A stretch of DNA of 64,000 bases from Chelydra serpentina (GCA_037349315.1 JBAIAC010000004.1:41171001-41235000); one strand, 5' to 3'; shown: positions 9,700 through 22,542, counted from the first letter of the stretch. Program-made: numbers and translations. Notes: generated by a model from the letters alone, not told the origin.

Positions 9700-11425
9700 T
9701 GTGTAATTATTATAGCTCTAAGCCTGTTCAGCACTGAACAGCCAGGATGAGGCACTTGATAGATACAAAAATGGTTTCATATCTAACCATATTGTATGCA
9801 TGGTTTCAGTACTGGCCATGCTCGAGAGAAGTGTAGATCTGGAACAACCACTCACAGCCATACATATAGACACATATACATGGATATTAAAGAGCAGAAT
9901 GGGTTAGGAATTCTGCTGTCCTTTTAGTGCACGGCCTTGAGCGTTGCAGGGTGGGACCTTCATTTTGTGATAATTAGTCCCTTTGTTGCAAGTACCTACT
10001 AATATAGAGCATTTTACTTTCTGAGCTTATTCTGAAAAAATGTTCTGACAGAGTTTACACTTATAAGTAAAAGAAAACAGCATAGCAGCAGAGGATTTTA
10101 GTTGATTACACTCTGTCCAGTCTATTAGAAGGACTGTCTAAAACCAGTGCTCTGACTTATATTACAGAGGGACAGTATGTTATTTAGCAAAGAAAAATTA
10201 CTAGAGTGGGGCCTGGTTTGCTTACCCTATTAATTCTTACACATGATACTAGCTTGTTATTATATGCTGACAGATTGCAAGCTATGGAATTTACCTTCAA
10301 ACACAATCCTCATTTTGTTATGGCCCATTTCCAGAAGACTAGTAAACCTATTTGGCAAATTACTGTAATTATTTGTTCATTCCCTTGTCCATAGCGGGAA
10401 ATACAAGTGTGCAGGGTAATTACAATGGGATTTGTCCAGTACATAACCTGAGCGAATGGCCCATCTGCATCTTCCCCTCAGATGCAGACATTTCAGGTTT
10501 AGACCCGTCGGACACTGAGTAAATTGTGTCTGTTGCACAGTTCACTGATTACAGACCTGCTGAGAGAATGTGAGGGTTTGTAGGTATAATGTCTTCTATA
10601 TATTATCCCAAACTGCTGTAAAATAAAAGTAAACAGTTTGTAATTCTTTCCCCAAAATCAATCCATAAATAATTTTCTACAATAGAAGTGAAGTCACCAA
10701 ATTTGCATGAAATGTAGGTAACTTTGGATGTAAACTGAGTGACATCCCTCAAAATAAGGTACACATAAAAGCTCTGCTACTGAAAACATGTTCATTTTCT
10801 TATTTAAACAATGATGAATGTACATACCACATTTTATGAGGAGTTTTAGGGGTGATCACCTTGTTTCCTCGAAATTCCTTCAAGCTGCCAGTGTCAGGAC
10901 ATCCCTTTAAATGTGGAAACAGAGGCCTTGGTGAAACGGTTAAATAAACACATCGTTACTTTTGAGCTCTGGAAAAGGATATTAGATTACATACCAGGAG
11001 AGCAAACCATGTCTGTCTTCAGTGTTAAAGAACATTTGAGTCTCCATTTTCTTGTAGTGCTGTGTTTAGTTTTGATTATGAAGAGCCCAGAAGTTTAGTT
11101 TATTTATCTAAGCATTACTCTAATATAAACTCAGTGGGCCCAGTTCTGCCCTCAGTTACGCAGATGGAACTCAATGGGAAAAAGCACTTGTGTGACTAAG
11201 GAGAGAAATGCATCCATTATCATTTTCCTATGCACCTGCATTTATATTTTTATGCTCAAATGTTTTAAACTGCTCAAATATTGTAATTAGATGTTCTTGA
11301 TTTTTTTGATAATGGAATTGTTGGTTATAATGGGGATGATTAATAATTCAATCATATTTTACTTCATGTAACTAGAAAAAGCACGGATGGAGGAAGAATT
11401 AGAGGGGAAGAGGTGGGTATTAGGG
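9700..11425. other. No gene recognised
   Basis: AT-rich non-coding DNA. A weak member of the ggcccaattctg palindromic repeat lies near 11130-11200. No motif-bearing ORF. Confidence 0.5.
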
Positions 11426-11427
11426 AA

Positions 11428-11568
11428 TGAGCGATAGGGAATGGATCACTTGATAATTACCTATTCATTTCCTCTCGGGCACCTGACATTGGCCGCTGTC
11501 AGAAGACAGGATACTGAGCTAGATGGACCTTTGGTCTGACCCAGTATGGCCGTTCTTATGTTCTTATG
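11428..11568 (+). mobile_element. CR1 LINE 3' end
   Basis: The segment gaagacaggatactgagctagatggacctttggtctgacccagtatggcc (in parts, 11505-11552) is the conserved CR1 3' terminus. It ends in the short direct repeat ttcttatgttcttatg at 11553-11568, the expected CR1 terminal 8-mer repeat. Only the 3' UTR is present, as is usual for 5'-truncated CR1 copies. Confidence 0.75.
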
Positions 11569-11866
11569 AGGAGCTGCAGACAGCAGGAAATAGAGGTTGT
11601 GGATGAAGACGAGTTTTCTAAAGATGGAGCAGAAATTTTAGAGGAGAAAGAAATAAAATGGTAGTGGAGGGAGTGGCAACGTTTTGGTATTGAGAAACCC
11701 AAAGGGAAGGTGAAAAAGGAGAAGACAGGGTGATTATGAAAGCTAGGTCATAACTAGGAGAGAGATCACCAAAGGTGGGAATAAGGCAAAGAAGGAGGTG
11801 GGAAGGAGAAGAAAATATGGGTACAGAAAAAGAGGTGGGAGAGGAGGAGATTTAGATGCTGTAGAA

Positions 11867-12609
11867 CAGAGGTGGGCAAACTACGGCCCGCAGGCCACAT
11901 CCTGCCCACTGGACCGTCCTGCCCGGCCCTTGAGATCCCGTCTGGAGAGGCTAGCCCACAGCCCGTCCCGTGCTATCCCCCCCACCCCTCCACAGCCTCA
12001 GCTCGCTGTGCCACCAGTGCTCTGGGTGATGGGGCTGCGAGCTCCTGCTGGGCAGTGCAGCAGCCTGGCTGGCTCCGGCTGGGCAGCACAGCTGTCAGTA
12101 CTGCTGCTATGAGCGGCATGGTAAGGGGGCAGGGAACTGGGGGGGTTGGATAAGGGGCAGGGGATCCTGAGGGGCAGTCAGGGGACAGGGAGCAGGGGGC
12201 AGTTGGATGGGGCAGAGGTTCTGGGGAGGGGGGCAGTCAGGGGATGGGGAACAGGGCGGGTTGGATAGGCGTGGGAGTCCTGGGGGGCCTGTAAGGGGGT
12301 GGGGGTGTGGATAGGGGGCAGGGCAGTCAGGGGACAGGAAGCGGGGGGGGGGGCTGGATAGGGGGTGGGATTCAGGGGGGGACAGTTGGGGGCAGGAGGT
12401 CCTGGGAGGGGGCATCAGGGGACAAGGAGCTGGGGGAGGTTGGATGGGTGGGAAGTTCTGAGGGGGGCAGTCAGGGAGTGGGAAGTGGGAGGGGGCAGAT
12501 AGGAGGCGGGGGCCAGGCTGTCTGGGGAGGTACAGCCTTCCCTACCCGGCCCTCCATACAGTTTTGGAACCCCAATGTGGCCCGCAGGCCAAAAGTTTGC
12601 CCACCCCTG
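11867..12609. mobile_element. hAT element with G-rich core, 8-bp TSD
   Basis: Starts cagaggtgggcaaactacgg and ends with the reverse complement of cagg­ggtgggcaaacttttgg, giving clear terminal inverted repeats. It is flanked by an exact 8-bp duplication ctgtagaa at 11859-11866 and 12610-12617. Terminal CA and an 8-bp TSD are hAT hallmarks. No transposase is encoded, so it is non-autonomous. The interior is very GC-rich and partly tandemly repeated. Confidence 0.85.
12120..12520 (+). repeat. Degenerate G-rich minisatellite inside the hAT element
   Basis: Loose repeats built from ggggcagtcaggggac and ggttggatggg words, strongly purine-biased on the plus strand with many runs of four or more G. 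Repeat unit length is irregular (roughly 35-75 bases). ORFs over it on both strands are compositional artefacts. The G runs are compatible with quadruplex formation, which is inference. Confidence 0.7.
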
Positions 12610-12617
12610 CTGTAGAA

Positions 12618-13726
12618 TCTGTGTGAATAGAATTGGGGGAAGAGAAGGGAGCCATATATTAGAGGAACAAGGAGATAAAAAGGGTTGGTGGCTAGAAGGT
12701 TGGAATCAAATGACCTACAGAAATAATGCAATGAGACCATCATGAAAGGGCATCAGATAAATTCAGCAACAATGTAATTGTGAGATTGAGAGAAAAATAT
12801 TCTTTGTTTTTTAAAACTGTGATTGGCTTTAGCTATCAAATGACAGAAAACAGCTGCATTCCTAAAGCAACAACTGGACTGAACTTGTAAGCTAATCCTT
12901 GCATTTGACACTTGGAAAAAATATTCTCCCTACACATGTGATCCAGAAATATGAGCAGTATTACGTTTATGAAATCAGTGAAGCAGTAAGATTAATTACA
13001 CTGTTATTAGCTTCCCTTGTCATGGTTCCTCCCCCACTCTCTTTTGGTTAACTAGAGATAACAGTTTTTTAGAGACTATATATTGTCTTCAATACCTGGA
13101 TGAGGTTTTTTTATTTTCTCTTAGCCTCTGATGCACTCATAATTTTAAAATAAATACTTTGTCTTACAGAACTGCCTCAGAGTTATGGGATACAAATAAA
13201 AAGAAGCAGTAGGTGAAGGTAAACAATTGCTAAAAACACTCCAAACATCAGCATTTAGCAGCGTTCATACTGTTGGAGGAAATTTTCCCTGAAAGTTTTA
13301 AACCAAAAACCCAGTTCATAAAACATTTTTTGTACCACTTCAATTTTCTTTTTAGACAAGAACTAAACATGCAACAAATGGCTATAAAGCCATATAGGAA
13401 CTGGCATTTAAGATATGGAAGATAATTCCTTAATACCATAATTACATATGGTAGGCTTTAAGGCAAAGATATTGAACACAGGAATGTGAATGCTGAGAAC
13501 ATTTTAGCAGAGACTGTGACAAGGTTCAAGCAGAAAAGTTTTAAGAAAATACCTATGTGCTGCTACTATTACTTGTCCAACATATTAAAGGCTAATACCG
13601 TCCCACCAAAGCAGCAGTCCTTTCCATTCATTAGCATTAGGCTAAATCAGTATTCTGCAGACATGTTGGTAAACGACCTGCCTCAACTCAGCACATTCCA
13701 ATCAAGAAGAACATCTGGTAATCCAG
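12618..13726. other. No gene recognised
   Basis: AT-rich non-coding stretch. No repeat termini or protein motifs seen. Confidence 0.5.
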
Positions 13727-14018
13727 TATACTCCTGTTTATCTGAAACCCTATTAGCAGAACCTCCATATTATCTGAATCCCTTCCTTGTCCCCCATGTA
13801 TCTCATGCTGGGGGACAAAGAAGGGATTCAGATAATGTGGGATTGGGATAATAGAGCAGAGACCCCTGGCCAGGACTGTGAGGAGCAGAAGGGTGAGCCA
13901 CAGGCCATGGGGGACGTCACCGGGCTGCTGAATAGCTCCTGACCTCTCAGTTATCCAAACTCTCAACTATACAAATAAAAACCATGTCCCCTATGCTATT
14001 CAGATAATCAGGATTATA
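13727..14018. mobile_element. pogo/Tigger-like MITE
   Basis: The left end tatactcctgtttatctgaa (13727-13746) and the right end 13999-14018, read in reverse, match at 18 of 20 positions. Outer TA at both ends fits the TA target of Tc1/mariner-pogo elements. The ttatctgaa/ttatccaaa wording recurs inside, including an inner inverted pair around 13770-13835. About 292 bp with no transposase. Confidence 0.6.
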
Positions 14019-15654
14019 ATGTAGTATTTTATATTCATATAGAATCTTTTATCCCAAGTAGCAACTGCAGTGGCCTCTGTGATAGAGGACTGCAAGCAAC
14101 TGGTTGACAGGATGCTGCCTAGTATGGAGGGAAGGGGAAAAAATGAACCATGACAGCAAATTTACATTGTGACAGTGTAAATCTCTAGAGGCCTATTGTT
14201 ACAATATGCGTCATGAGGTATTTTCCTTCCACAGAAAGCAGAGGGGATTTGAGTTCCGGCTGTTTTATCTGAAAAATCCAGACATTAAACTGCATATATC
14301 TCAGTTTATCATCCTTCAGGATGAAGGGTTAAGCCAGCCCTGCCTAGACTGAACCTGGAGGTGACTTCAAGAACACTACACATTTCAAACCTGAGATGTA
14401 GACCCCTTAGCTACCACCTCCAGCTGACTGTAAAAGACTGAATAGTCCCAGTCACAGTTTTTGGTTTATAAACTCTTGGAAGATGACCAGGTTAGCCCTC
14501 ACTCTGTGTTTTTTAACTTGACCACTTAATGACTAATTATTTTCTTATGTGGCTGGTTTTATAGATATCACATCTTTATAAGACAGTCTTTTTTTTAATG
14601 TTGGATTTTGTACATGTGAAATCTTTTTGATCAAATATCCTTAAGCTACTGCAACTCGTTTTTTGTCCTGTCTGACATCAGCTTCTGTGAAAAATCTTAC
14701 AGGTGATTAATTGATTTCAAAGCCTTTTGAAAGCACTCAGCATCTCCTACTATATAATTCTTTATTTCACAAGAGGTAAATCAGCATTTAGTAGAGATTA
14801 TGATAGGGAGCGTTACACCAGTTTGATTTTTCATCTGTTTAACTTTTCCTGAATGTGGTAGAAACATGTTCTTTCCTTTTAGCAATGCAAAGTTTATCCT
14901 TGAAAAATAGTGATCCTTATTATCTTTATACTGTATAATGAGTTTTTTTCCAAGTCACAATACGAAAGAGATTTTAAATGGAAGATTACAACCTAACTTG
15001 CACTGATCAGGAGACATAATCCCTGTAAATATATCATTACAATTCCATGCAGACTTTATTAGACAGTACACCATCTGCATCTAAAGGACTGAAACACTCA
15101 TAGTAATTACTGTGGATAAAAATACTAATATTTAGCAACATGATGCCTAAAGGGACACTGCCAAGTTAAAGGGGTGTCTGCTGTTTGTAGATTCCTGGGG
15201 CAGAACTGGGAACCTGACTCGTGATTTCTGAAAACTTGGGGCTGGCCATACTGTGTCTGCACAAACTGTTCTACAGAGGAAGCAAACATTACCTCCTGTC
15301 CCCACCCCAACAGGAAAATTCAGAGAGATTCCACTAGAGGAACCTCATGTAGGTTCCCTCCCTCTTGCCCCCCACTTCCTGCAGGGGTATGAATGGTGAT
15401 CTGATTGATGAGCTAATATTGTGCTCATGAATAAAACATTACAGGCTTTGTAAAAAGTTAATGAAATTAGTTAGCCACAACACTGTGTTTAAGTCTAGTA
15501 CATGGGGTAATAAGGTGACTGTTACATGGTACATTAGCATAGTTAAGCAGTAGTGAGACAGCAAACAATTGTCAACAGTACAGGATTTTAGAATGAGGTC
15601 CCCCAAATCCTGACTTGAAGCAGCTGTGAAGAGGGGGGAAATTGATCATACTAT
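14019..15654. other. No gene recognised
   Basis: Non-coding AT-rich DNA. No family motif in the short ORFs and no terminal repeats noticed. Confidence 0.5.
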
Positions 15655-15915
15655 AGAAGCCAGAAACTACTGAATCTTAATCCCATTTCTGTTGCTGACT
15701 TGTTGGGTGGCATTGAGCAAGGCGCTCCACCTCAATGTTTTTTTCTGTATAATGGAGTAATGTTATATACCTACCTCACAAGAAAACCACTATGCAAGAG
15801 CTACAGTCATTACTATGGAATTTTTCAAAAATATCCCCAGTATCCTAGCCAGCATAGCATACTGTTTTTCAATAAAATAGGAACTAAACTTGATACCCCA
15901 GAATATTGTAAATGA
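15655..15915 (+). repeat. MIR-like CORE-SINE
   Basis: Forward order gctgacttgttgggtggcat, gagcaaggcgctcc, ctcaatgtttttttctgtat and aatggagtaatgttatatac, then cctacctcaca. This parallels the standard MIR sentence (last part of the tRNA-derived head, CORE and L2-like tail). Diverged; no intact A or B box. Confidence 0.5.
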
Positions 15916-16054
15916 TGAGCCGAGAGCAGTAGCTTTGTTTTGGTAAATAGTCACTGCACTATCATATGTATAGGTGAAAAGTGCTGTTAAATAAATAAAT
16001 AATAATGACACGTAGCTTTATTTGTTTGTTTATTATTCTCATCACTTTTGCCTT

Positions 16055-16155
16055 GAATAGAATTAAGGGCCATATCCTTAGCTGATGTAAATGGCATCGT
16101 TCCAATAAGGTCAAAGGAGTTGTGCTGATTTACGACTGCTGAATATCTGGCCCAG
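16055..16155. repeat. Palindromic gggccatat / ggtgtaaat repeat
   Basis: Imperfect palindrome beginning attaagggccatatcc and ending atatctggcccag. Members of the same loose family (ggccaaattctg ... tgtaaat ... cagaatttggccc) lie at 17450-17560, 44338-44430, 49570-49672 and 50728-50812. A small old non-autonomous element. Confidence 0.45.
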
Positions 16156-18802
16156 TAAAAGCACACTGTGTTCTGTTCTACTGTACTGCTTTATGAGTTT
16201 CTTATTTTGTGTGATGAGGTACAATGGCGTGGCTGTGATGTGATTGATGAGATAGTTGCTAAATTCAACAACATGCAGGGGACCTTTTTGAGACTTGGCT
16301 TTCCTTGGCTAGGCTTGAAGTGGTGGTGTTACATTTGATGGGCACACAAGAAACGATTAATTCAGCTGGACACTTTGGTGGCTTTTATATAATACTAAGT
16401 GTTTCTTTGTTCATTTCTTGTAATACTGTCATACATCAAAAAGATTTGTATTTTCATTGTCACACAATATTGCGCACCACATGCTCATAATTACTGAATA
16501 TTTCGCTATTCTGTAACTTGAATGTAAATCTTCAAGGGCTTATTAACATGCTCTTTATCAGCTTATGGTTTGCACATACACTTAAAGCGTTGGCAAACTT
16601 GGCATAAAGTAAATGTCACTTTTAAAATATGCTCCAGACTTAGACTAGAGTAGAGGTTAAAAAACAGAGTTTAGCATGTTGAGTAAATGGCAGAACTGCC
16701 AGTATCAATTGAAAATGAGCATTAATGCCAGCCTTAGCTGGAATGATGAGAGGCATTCCTCCCCCCTCCCCCCCTTCAGTCTCAATGGAGTACAATCAGG
16801 ATGGCACTAATGAGCAGAAAACTTGCAAGGTAGGGGTGATGTTTCCTTCAGAAACACTATATGCACTGCTACCCTAAGCCCTCTAAGGACCTGAAATCTG
16901 TTATTGTTCCTCCTGGGAGGTCCGTTTACACTTAACACACATCTGGCTTAATTAGGTTGACAGCTGCTGCAGGTACTATTGGAGAAGGTCCAGGCAACAG
17001 AGTGCATTAGCATTTGTTTAATGGTTTAACCTTTCATAATCTGATCTCCACTGCATACATGAACCAGAGAGTATCTTTTATTACTTGTTAATATGTGTTG
17101 TGTGCACACACACTCACACACACACTGCTCCAAAGTATGTGGTCTGAACATCCAAAAAAGCATTTCCAAATGTAAACTTGTGATTTTTTTAAAAACAACA
17201 TGTAAAATATAGGCAAAAGAGGAAATCATCCGATGAACCCTGTGGCTAGAAAAAGTCCCTCTGCAGACCAGATTTTGTAAACTTATGGTTTGGGGTATTT
17301 TAATAACAAATCTTTAGGTAGTAAAAAAGTGGTTATGTTATTATTGTGTAGATAGCTACAACCCACACAGAAGATCCAGTTCAGATTCAGAGTAGGTATG
17401 TAAAGTTTATGTCTTTCACAGTTATAGAATAGATCCAATGAATGATACGAGCTAGACTCTCCTCTTACTTATACTGGTGTAAATGCAAAGTAACTCCTTT
17501 GAAGCCACAGGGGTGAATCTATTCTTACACTAGTGCAACTCAAAGCAGAATATAGCCCAAACTGTTATGCTTGTACTTTGTTTGCTCAAGGGGACAGTTT
17601 TTCTGTATCCATTGAATTCATTTTTCCAGTTTTAAATATTCTTTATGTCTAATTGGCATAACTCCCTGTAAAAACAGCCTTTGGCAAGGCAAGCTGGTTT
17701 CTGCATAAACCCAGAACTCATTGTATAATTGAAAACAAAACCAAATCCAAAGGTGACTTACTAATTCCAATAGCCTTTCTTTAGTATTCCATTTACTGAA
17801 AATGGACTGAGACACTATTTTACCTAACTAATCATTTTTACCTTTCTAAGGATTCAAAATGAATGTGAGACATTCACCTGTTTGGAGACTTTATATTTTG
17901 AAACAAGCAAAGCCTTCATATAGACAAGAAGCACATTTAAACATGAAACAGTTTACCTCACCAGAAGGTTCTGTTTTTCTTTGTGCTATTGTAACAAGCT
18001 TAGAGCCAGGTCCTCCTCTCCTGATTAGTATGCGTAGAGGATAACAGTCTACCACAACTGCTGTTTAATTGAGTTATTCCTTTAGCTCAAGCGACAAAGT
18101 TCTGTGTTTTGTTGCTGAAGTTCTGGGTTTCAGACTCCTGTTTATAACCTATGTGATCATTATATTCTCATTTCATGTGCTGCATTTGAATGCGTGTTTT
18201 CTCCATCATGGTCCAACTTCATCTTTATTCTTAGAGTCCATTCAATGTCAGTGCTATCAACGTCAATGAGAGTTGAGGGAACCCAGGACCATACAGAACT
18301 GGGTCCATAATAAACGATGAGTGAAATGAAAACATATTGACTAGCATAGAGTTATATATTTTAAGGAAAGAACAGACCTCTATGATGATATACTCTGACC
18401 TTTTGTATAACACAGCCACAGAATTTCTTCCAGTAGTTCCAGCACTGGATGGCGTTTTTCTTCCCTTTTGTGTAAGTGAATAGTATAAACCCCAGAATGA
18501 ACAGTTTGCTGAGAATATTGTTATTGGTTCTTACTGGGCTAGGTAATGTGCAAACATATTTGATACTTGGCATGTGAAATTCAAGCTCTGATGGTTAGTT
18601 CCCATCTAGGTCACATCATAGTGTTTCTATTCCCTGGGAAGACAAAGATGATTTATATAATGTTGGGAAGAGGCCTTGAAGAACTCACTGAGGCTTTGAA
18701 TCTCTCAGGGAGAGGTTGCAGATAAATAGAATCTAGGGAACATTAGAAAAATATAAACCCCTTTTGCTTTCTGGGCTATGCAAGCTTTTGCCAAGTCATC
18801 AG
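16156..18802. other. No gene; CA microsatellite and one palindromic repeat
   Basis: Non-coding. A short interrupted CA repeat lies at about 17102-17126, and a member of the gtgtaaatg palindromic family at 17450-17560. Polypyrimidine tract near 16758-16778. Confidence 0.5.
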
Positions 18803-19495
18803 CATAGGCGCCGACTTTAGTCGGTGTCGGTGGGTGCTTGCGCCTCCCAGCCTGGCCCCAACTCCACCCCCCATCCCCGCCCCCATTCCACCCCTTCCCC
18901 AAATCCCCACCCCCCGCCTCCTGCCCCGGGCACGCTGCATTTCCCCTCCCCCACTCCCCCAGGCTTAGAAGCCTGGGAGGGAGGGGGGAGGAGAAATGCA
19001 GCGCGCCCACCAGCAGCTCCCTGCCAGTCCCCCCTGCGCCCAGCTAACCTCGGCCTCCGCCTCTGCAGGTGCCGCCCCACCAAGCCGCTTTTCCTCGCTT
19101 ACAGGCTTGCCGCGTGCCAGCTGTTCGTCCCGCGGCAAGCCTGGGAGGGAGGGAACGCGCAGTGTCGGTGCCTCGGGGGAGGGGTATGGGGAGGAGGCGG
19201 AGAAGGGCCCTCTGTCTCCGCCTCCTCCCCATACCCCTCCCCTGAGGCGCCGACACTGCACTTCCTCCCCTCCCTCCCAGGCTTGCTGCGTGCCGAACAG
19301 CTGGCGCGCGGCAAGCCTGTGAGCGAGGAAAAGCAGCTTGATGGGGCAGCGCCTCAGGAGGCGGAACATGGAAGCGGAGGTGAGTTGGGCACGGGTTGGG
19401 GGGCTGGTGAGGAGCTGCCTGTGGGTGCTCAGCACCCACCAATTTTTTCCCGTGAGTGCTCCAGCCCCAGCGCACCCACGGAGTCAGTGCCTATG
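18803..19495. mobile_element. GC-rich foldback hAT element
   Basis: Begins cataggcgccgac and ends gtcagtgcctatg, inverted termini with the CA/TG ends of hAT elements. Flanks gtcatcag (18795-18802) and ataatcag (19496-19503) match at 6 of 8, a decayed 8-bp duplication. The GC-rich interior contains a very long inverted repeat. ORFs of 100-231 codons on both strands over this region have no family motif and follow from the GC-rich palindrome. Confidence 0.75.
19072..19345. repeat. Long inverted repeat within the hAT element
   Basis: The left arm (ttttcctcgcttacaggctt, aagcctgggagggaggg, aggggtatggggaggaggcg) is mirrored in the right arm (cgcctcctccccatacccct, ccctccctcccaggctt, aagcctgtgagcgaggaaaa), with the centre near 19206. 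Arms of roughly 135 bp with scattered mismatches. Capable of a large cruciform. Confidence 0.75.
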
Positions 19496-19724
19496 ATAAT
19501 CAGTGCTAGGAAAAACTAGGTGAATATAAGATTTGTTGTCTGGATGCAGAGTCGAAATTAAATTTCAGTTCAGCACCTGCTGCAAAGTGTAACGTCAGAT
19601 TTTTTCTAGATCATTTACTTATCTCTGTGCTGAGGCTCTTAAAAGAGGTTGTAGGAAACTCGTTCCCCTCCTATATCAAACAGTGTACAATTCTCTGTGA
19701 CAAATCACTTTCACATCTGGCCAC

Positions 19725-20062
19725 ATTAAGAATATAAGAATAGCCATATTGCATCAGACCAATGGTCCATCTAGCTCAGTATCTTGTCTCTGACAGTAGC
19801 CAGTGCCAGATGTTTCACAGGGAATGAACAGAACAGGGCAATTTTGAGTGATCCATCCCTTATCCATCCAGTCCCAGCTTCTGGCAGTTGGAGGTTTAGG
19901 GAAATCCGGAGCATGGAGTTGCATCCCTGTCTCTTGGCTAGTAGCCATCAATGAACTTATCGTCCATTAACGTATCTAATTCTTTTTTGAACCCAGTTAT
20001 ACTTTGGCCTTCACAACATCCCATGGCAAAGAGTTCCACAGGTTCCCCTTGCTGGTTTAAAA
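19725..20062 (-). mobile_element. CR1 LINE 3' end
   Basis: On the minus strand this is the same CR1 terminus as at 11428: the tail reads aagaatataagaatagccat, and then tgcatcagaccaatggtccat, gctcagtatcttgtctctga and further 3' UTR wording up to the cacaacatcccatggcaaag block. Only the 3' portion is present. Confidence 0.7.
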
Positions 20063-20689
20063 TTTGATATCAGCAAGTGTGAGAGCTTTAATAGTCACTT
20101 CCTGCAGATATTTGCATGAGTAAAACTGACACTTGAATGTTCATGGAAACCAAATGAAATAGGGGTTTGGCACTGCAGAAGGCAAGATCTGATGGGATTA
20201 GGTCTGCATGGGGAGAGGCGTTTTATGTTTGGAAGGAGTTCTGGAGGAGACTGAGCTGGAATTACTCATATACTTAAAATTAAGCACATCCTTAAGTACT
20301 TTACTGAATCATTGCCTCATTGATGGAAAGAATAAATTTCACTGTAATCTCATTTGTGTCAGATGTCCACTCCCACCCTCCCTGAAAAATTAATGTATTG
20401 CTTGAAAATCTATCCCTAAATCATAATCTGACTGAGAATTTTTTAATTTTAATAGGACATTTATTTCCAAGAAGATAACCCAGCTATTTTGTGATGTATT
20501 CAAGCTCTAATTCTAACACCCCTCTCTGTATATCAGTCTTATTCTCTTCTTTTTGTTTTTGCTTGTTCCTTTAGAGTGTTAACTCTTTGGAACATGGATC
20601 TGTTATGTTTTTGGCTTCATCCTCTAACATTCAGAACTGTGCAAACTTAGCATGCTATATAAACCATTATTATTACTAATTCATAGCTC

Positions 20690-20906
20690 TTTGATAGCAC
20701 TTTTTATGCATAGATTCCAAAGTACCATACCAAGGCAGAAAGTATCATTACCCATACTTTGTAGGTGGGAAAACCAAGGCATAGAACTGGGAAATAACTT
20801 GACCAAGTTTAGCTAGTATGCATGTGGTAGAGCTGGGAACAGAACCCAAGTTTCCTGAGTCTTAGGTCAATGTGCGGTCCACTAAGTCATACTGCCTCAT
20901 CTTCAT
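20690..20906 (-). repeat. MIR-like CORE-SINE
   Basis: Reversed MIR order: catacttt/gtaggtgggaaaaccaaggc, cataactt-type CORE, gtggtagagctgggaacaga, acccaagtttcctgagtc and gtccactaagtca. The last blocks are the tRNA-derived head on the minus strand. Diverged. Confidence 0.5.
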
Positions 20907-22206
20907 AATTCTGCAAGCTGTTATTAACCCTCTTTAATTCTGATTGAACATGCATTTTGCTCTAAGAACTGAACTTTAAAAGGGTAGAAGATCAGCAGGA
21001 TTAAGGGAACTTGAGAAAAATTTAAATCCCTCTTGCTTTCTGGGCTATACAAGTCTTTGCCAAGACTTCAGTCCTATTATTTTGCACCTTAGACATCTTT
21101 CTCTTTGATTAATGGCATGCACTTTAGAGATTGTGAGACTATTGTAACTCCATGCAAATGAAAGGAATTACATTAATAGACTGCATGGCTCTCTGACAAC
21201 ATAGAAACAAATAGATGATCTCTTTTCTTGAATACACCACTACTATACTGGAACGTTTTGCAGAGAGAGGTGCACATGAATCTCATTCGATGGTATTCAT
21301 CATCTTCACATTCATAAAGCCTATTTGTGCTGTAAAAGTTGTTGAAAGAGCAATATATCCTATTACAATCATTACAACCAGATATCATCATAACCCTGCT
21401 GATGTAACACTTTAATCAGACTTCCCAGTTTATGGAGGCTGTACTTCCCAGTTAATGTTGTAAGGAGGCACTGAGAAAGAGAATTAAAAGGGCCAGATTA
21501 GATGATAAATTACCTTTGAAACCACATGGATGCACCTGTAGGAAGGCATAAAAATTAGTAGGTAATTATCCTTCATTTTCCACTGAGGTTTTCAAAAAAA
21601 ATGTTATGAAGGTATATTTAGAGACTTAAAATGTTGAAAAAAACCCTCAACATTTCTTGTAAGAGCCCTGAATGTGATCACCAACTTTGAACTAGTTGTA
21701 ACTGCTGCAGCCAAATAATTTGGATAAAACTTGTTTCTTTTCCTTGAGTCAAAGTTTGTTGGATCCAAAGTAATGGATTGGCCACTCAGTATGGATGTGA
21801 TTCTGAATTCAATTTAAAAAGTTGTGGAGGAAGACGTGGCAGGATGTGGATATAGCCTGAATATGTGGGGCAAAGAACTGGAAGCTGTTGAAGATGAAAC
21901 CAAGGCCAACAGCCTGGGAGACTGGGAGGATGCTGGAGTTATCAGGAGTAAGGAAAAGTGGAGTTTGAAAGTACGCAGACTTATATCTATCTATCTATTT
22001 GTCTATCTATCTATCAAATCAGGCCACTTTTATTTAGGAGCCAGGTTTACAGATTTGAAAATGCTGGTCATAGTCTGACCCCTTGCAGCTCACATGAGTA
22101 TTACATGACACACATGAGTGTGATATACTTTACGACAGTAATGGAATACTGTGTACTGAAAAAAGTCCTTGAGATGAGCTGTATGTTATAACTGAACTCA
22201 CTCATC
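20907..22206. other. No gene; TATC microsatellite
   Basis: Non-coding. A TATC/CTAT simple repeat lies at 21983-22014. ORFs through it are trivial. Confidence 0.5.
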
Positions 22207-22214
22207 TTGTAGAG

Positions 22215-22542
22215 CAGAGATCGGCAACGTTTGGCCCGTGGCCCACCAGGGTAAGCCCCGTGGTGGGCCGGGCCAGTTTGTTTACCTGCCGCGTCTGCAG
22301 GTTCGGCCAATCTCAACTCCCACTGGCCGCAGTTCGCCGCTCAATGCCAATGGGGGCTGCAGGAAGGGGCACAGGCCGAGGGATGTGCTGGCTGCCGCTT
22401 CCCGCAGCCCCCATTGGCCTGGAGAGGCGAACCACGGCCAGTGGGAGCTGCAATCAGCCGAACCTATGGATGTGGCAGGTAAACAAACCAGACTGTCATG
22501 GGGATTACTCTGGTGGGCCGTGGACAAGGTCGCCAATCCCTG
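22215..22542. mobile_element. 328-bp hAT MITE
   Basis: Termini cagagatcggcaacgtttgg and (reverse of the right end) cagggattggcgaccttg are inverted repeats with hAT-type CAG ends. Flanks ttgtagag (22207-22214) and ttgtataa (22543-22550) match at 6 of 8. The interior contains a foldback pair, tggccgcagttcgccgctc against gcgaaccacggcca. No ORF of its own. Confidence 0.75.

Noticed and set aside
11798..12743. Several 90-104-codon ORFs
   Set aside because: They fall in or across the G-rich minisatellite of a hAT element and encode low-complexity sequence.
18824..19519. 231-codon proline-rich ORF and overlapping ORFs on both strands
   Set aside because: They lie within a GC-rich palindromic hAT element and the composition explains them. 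No domain motif.
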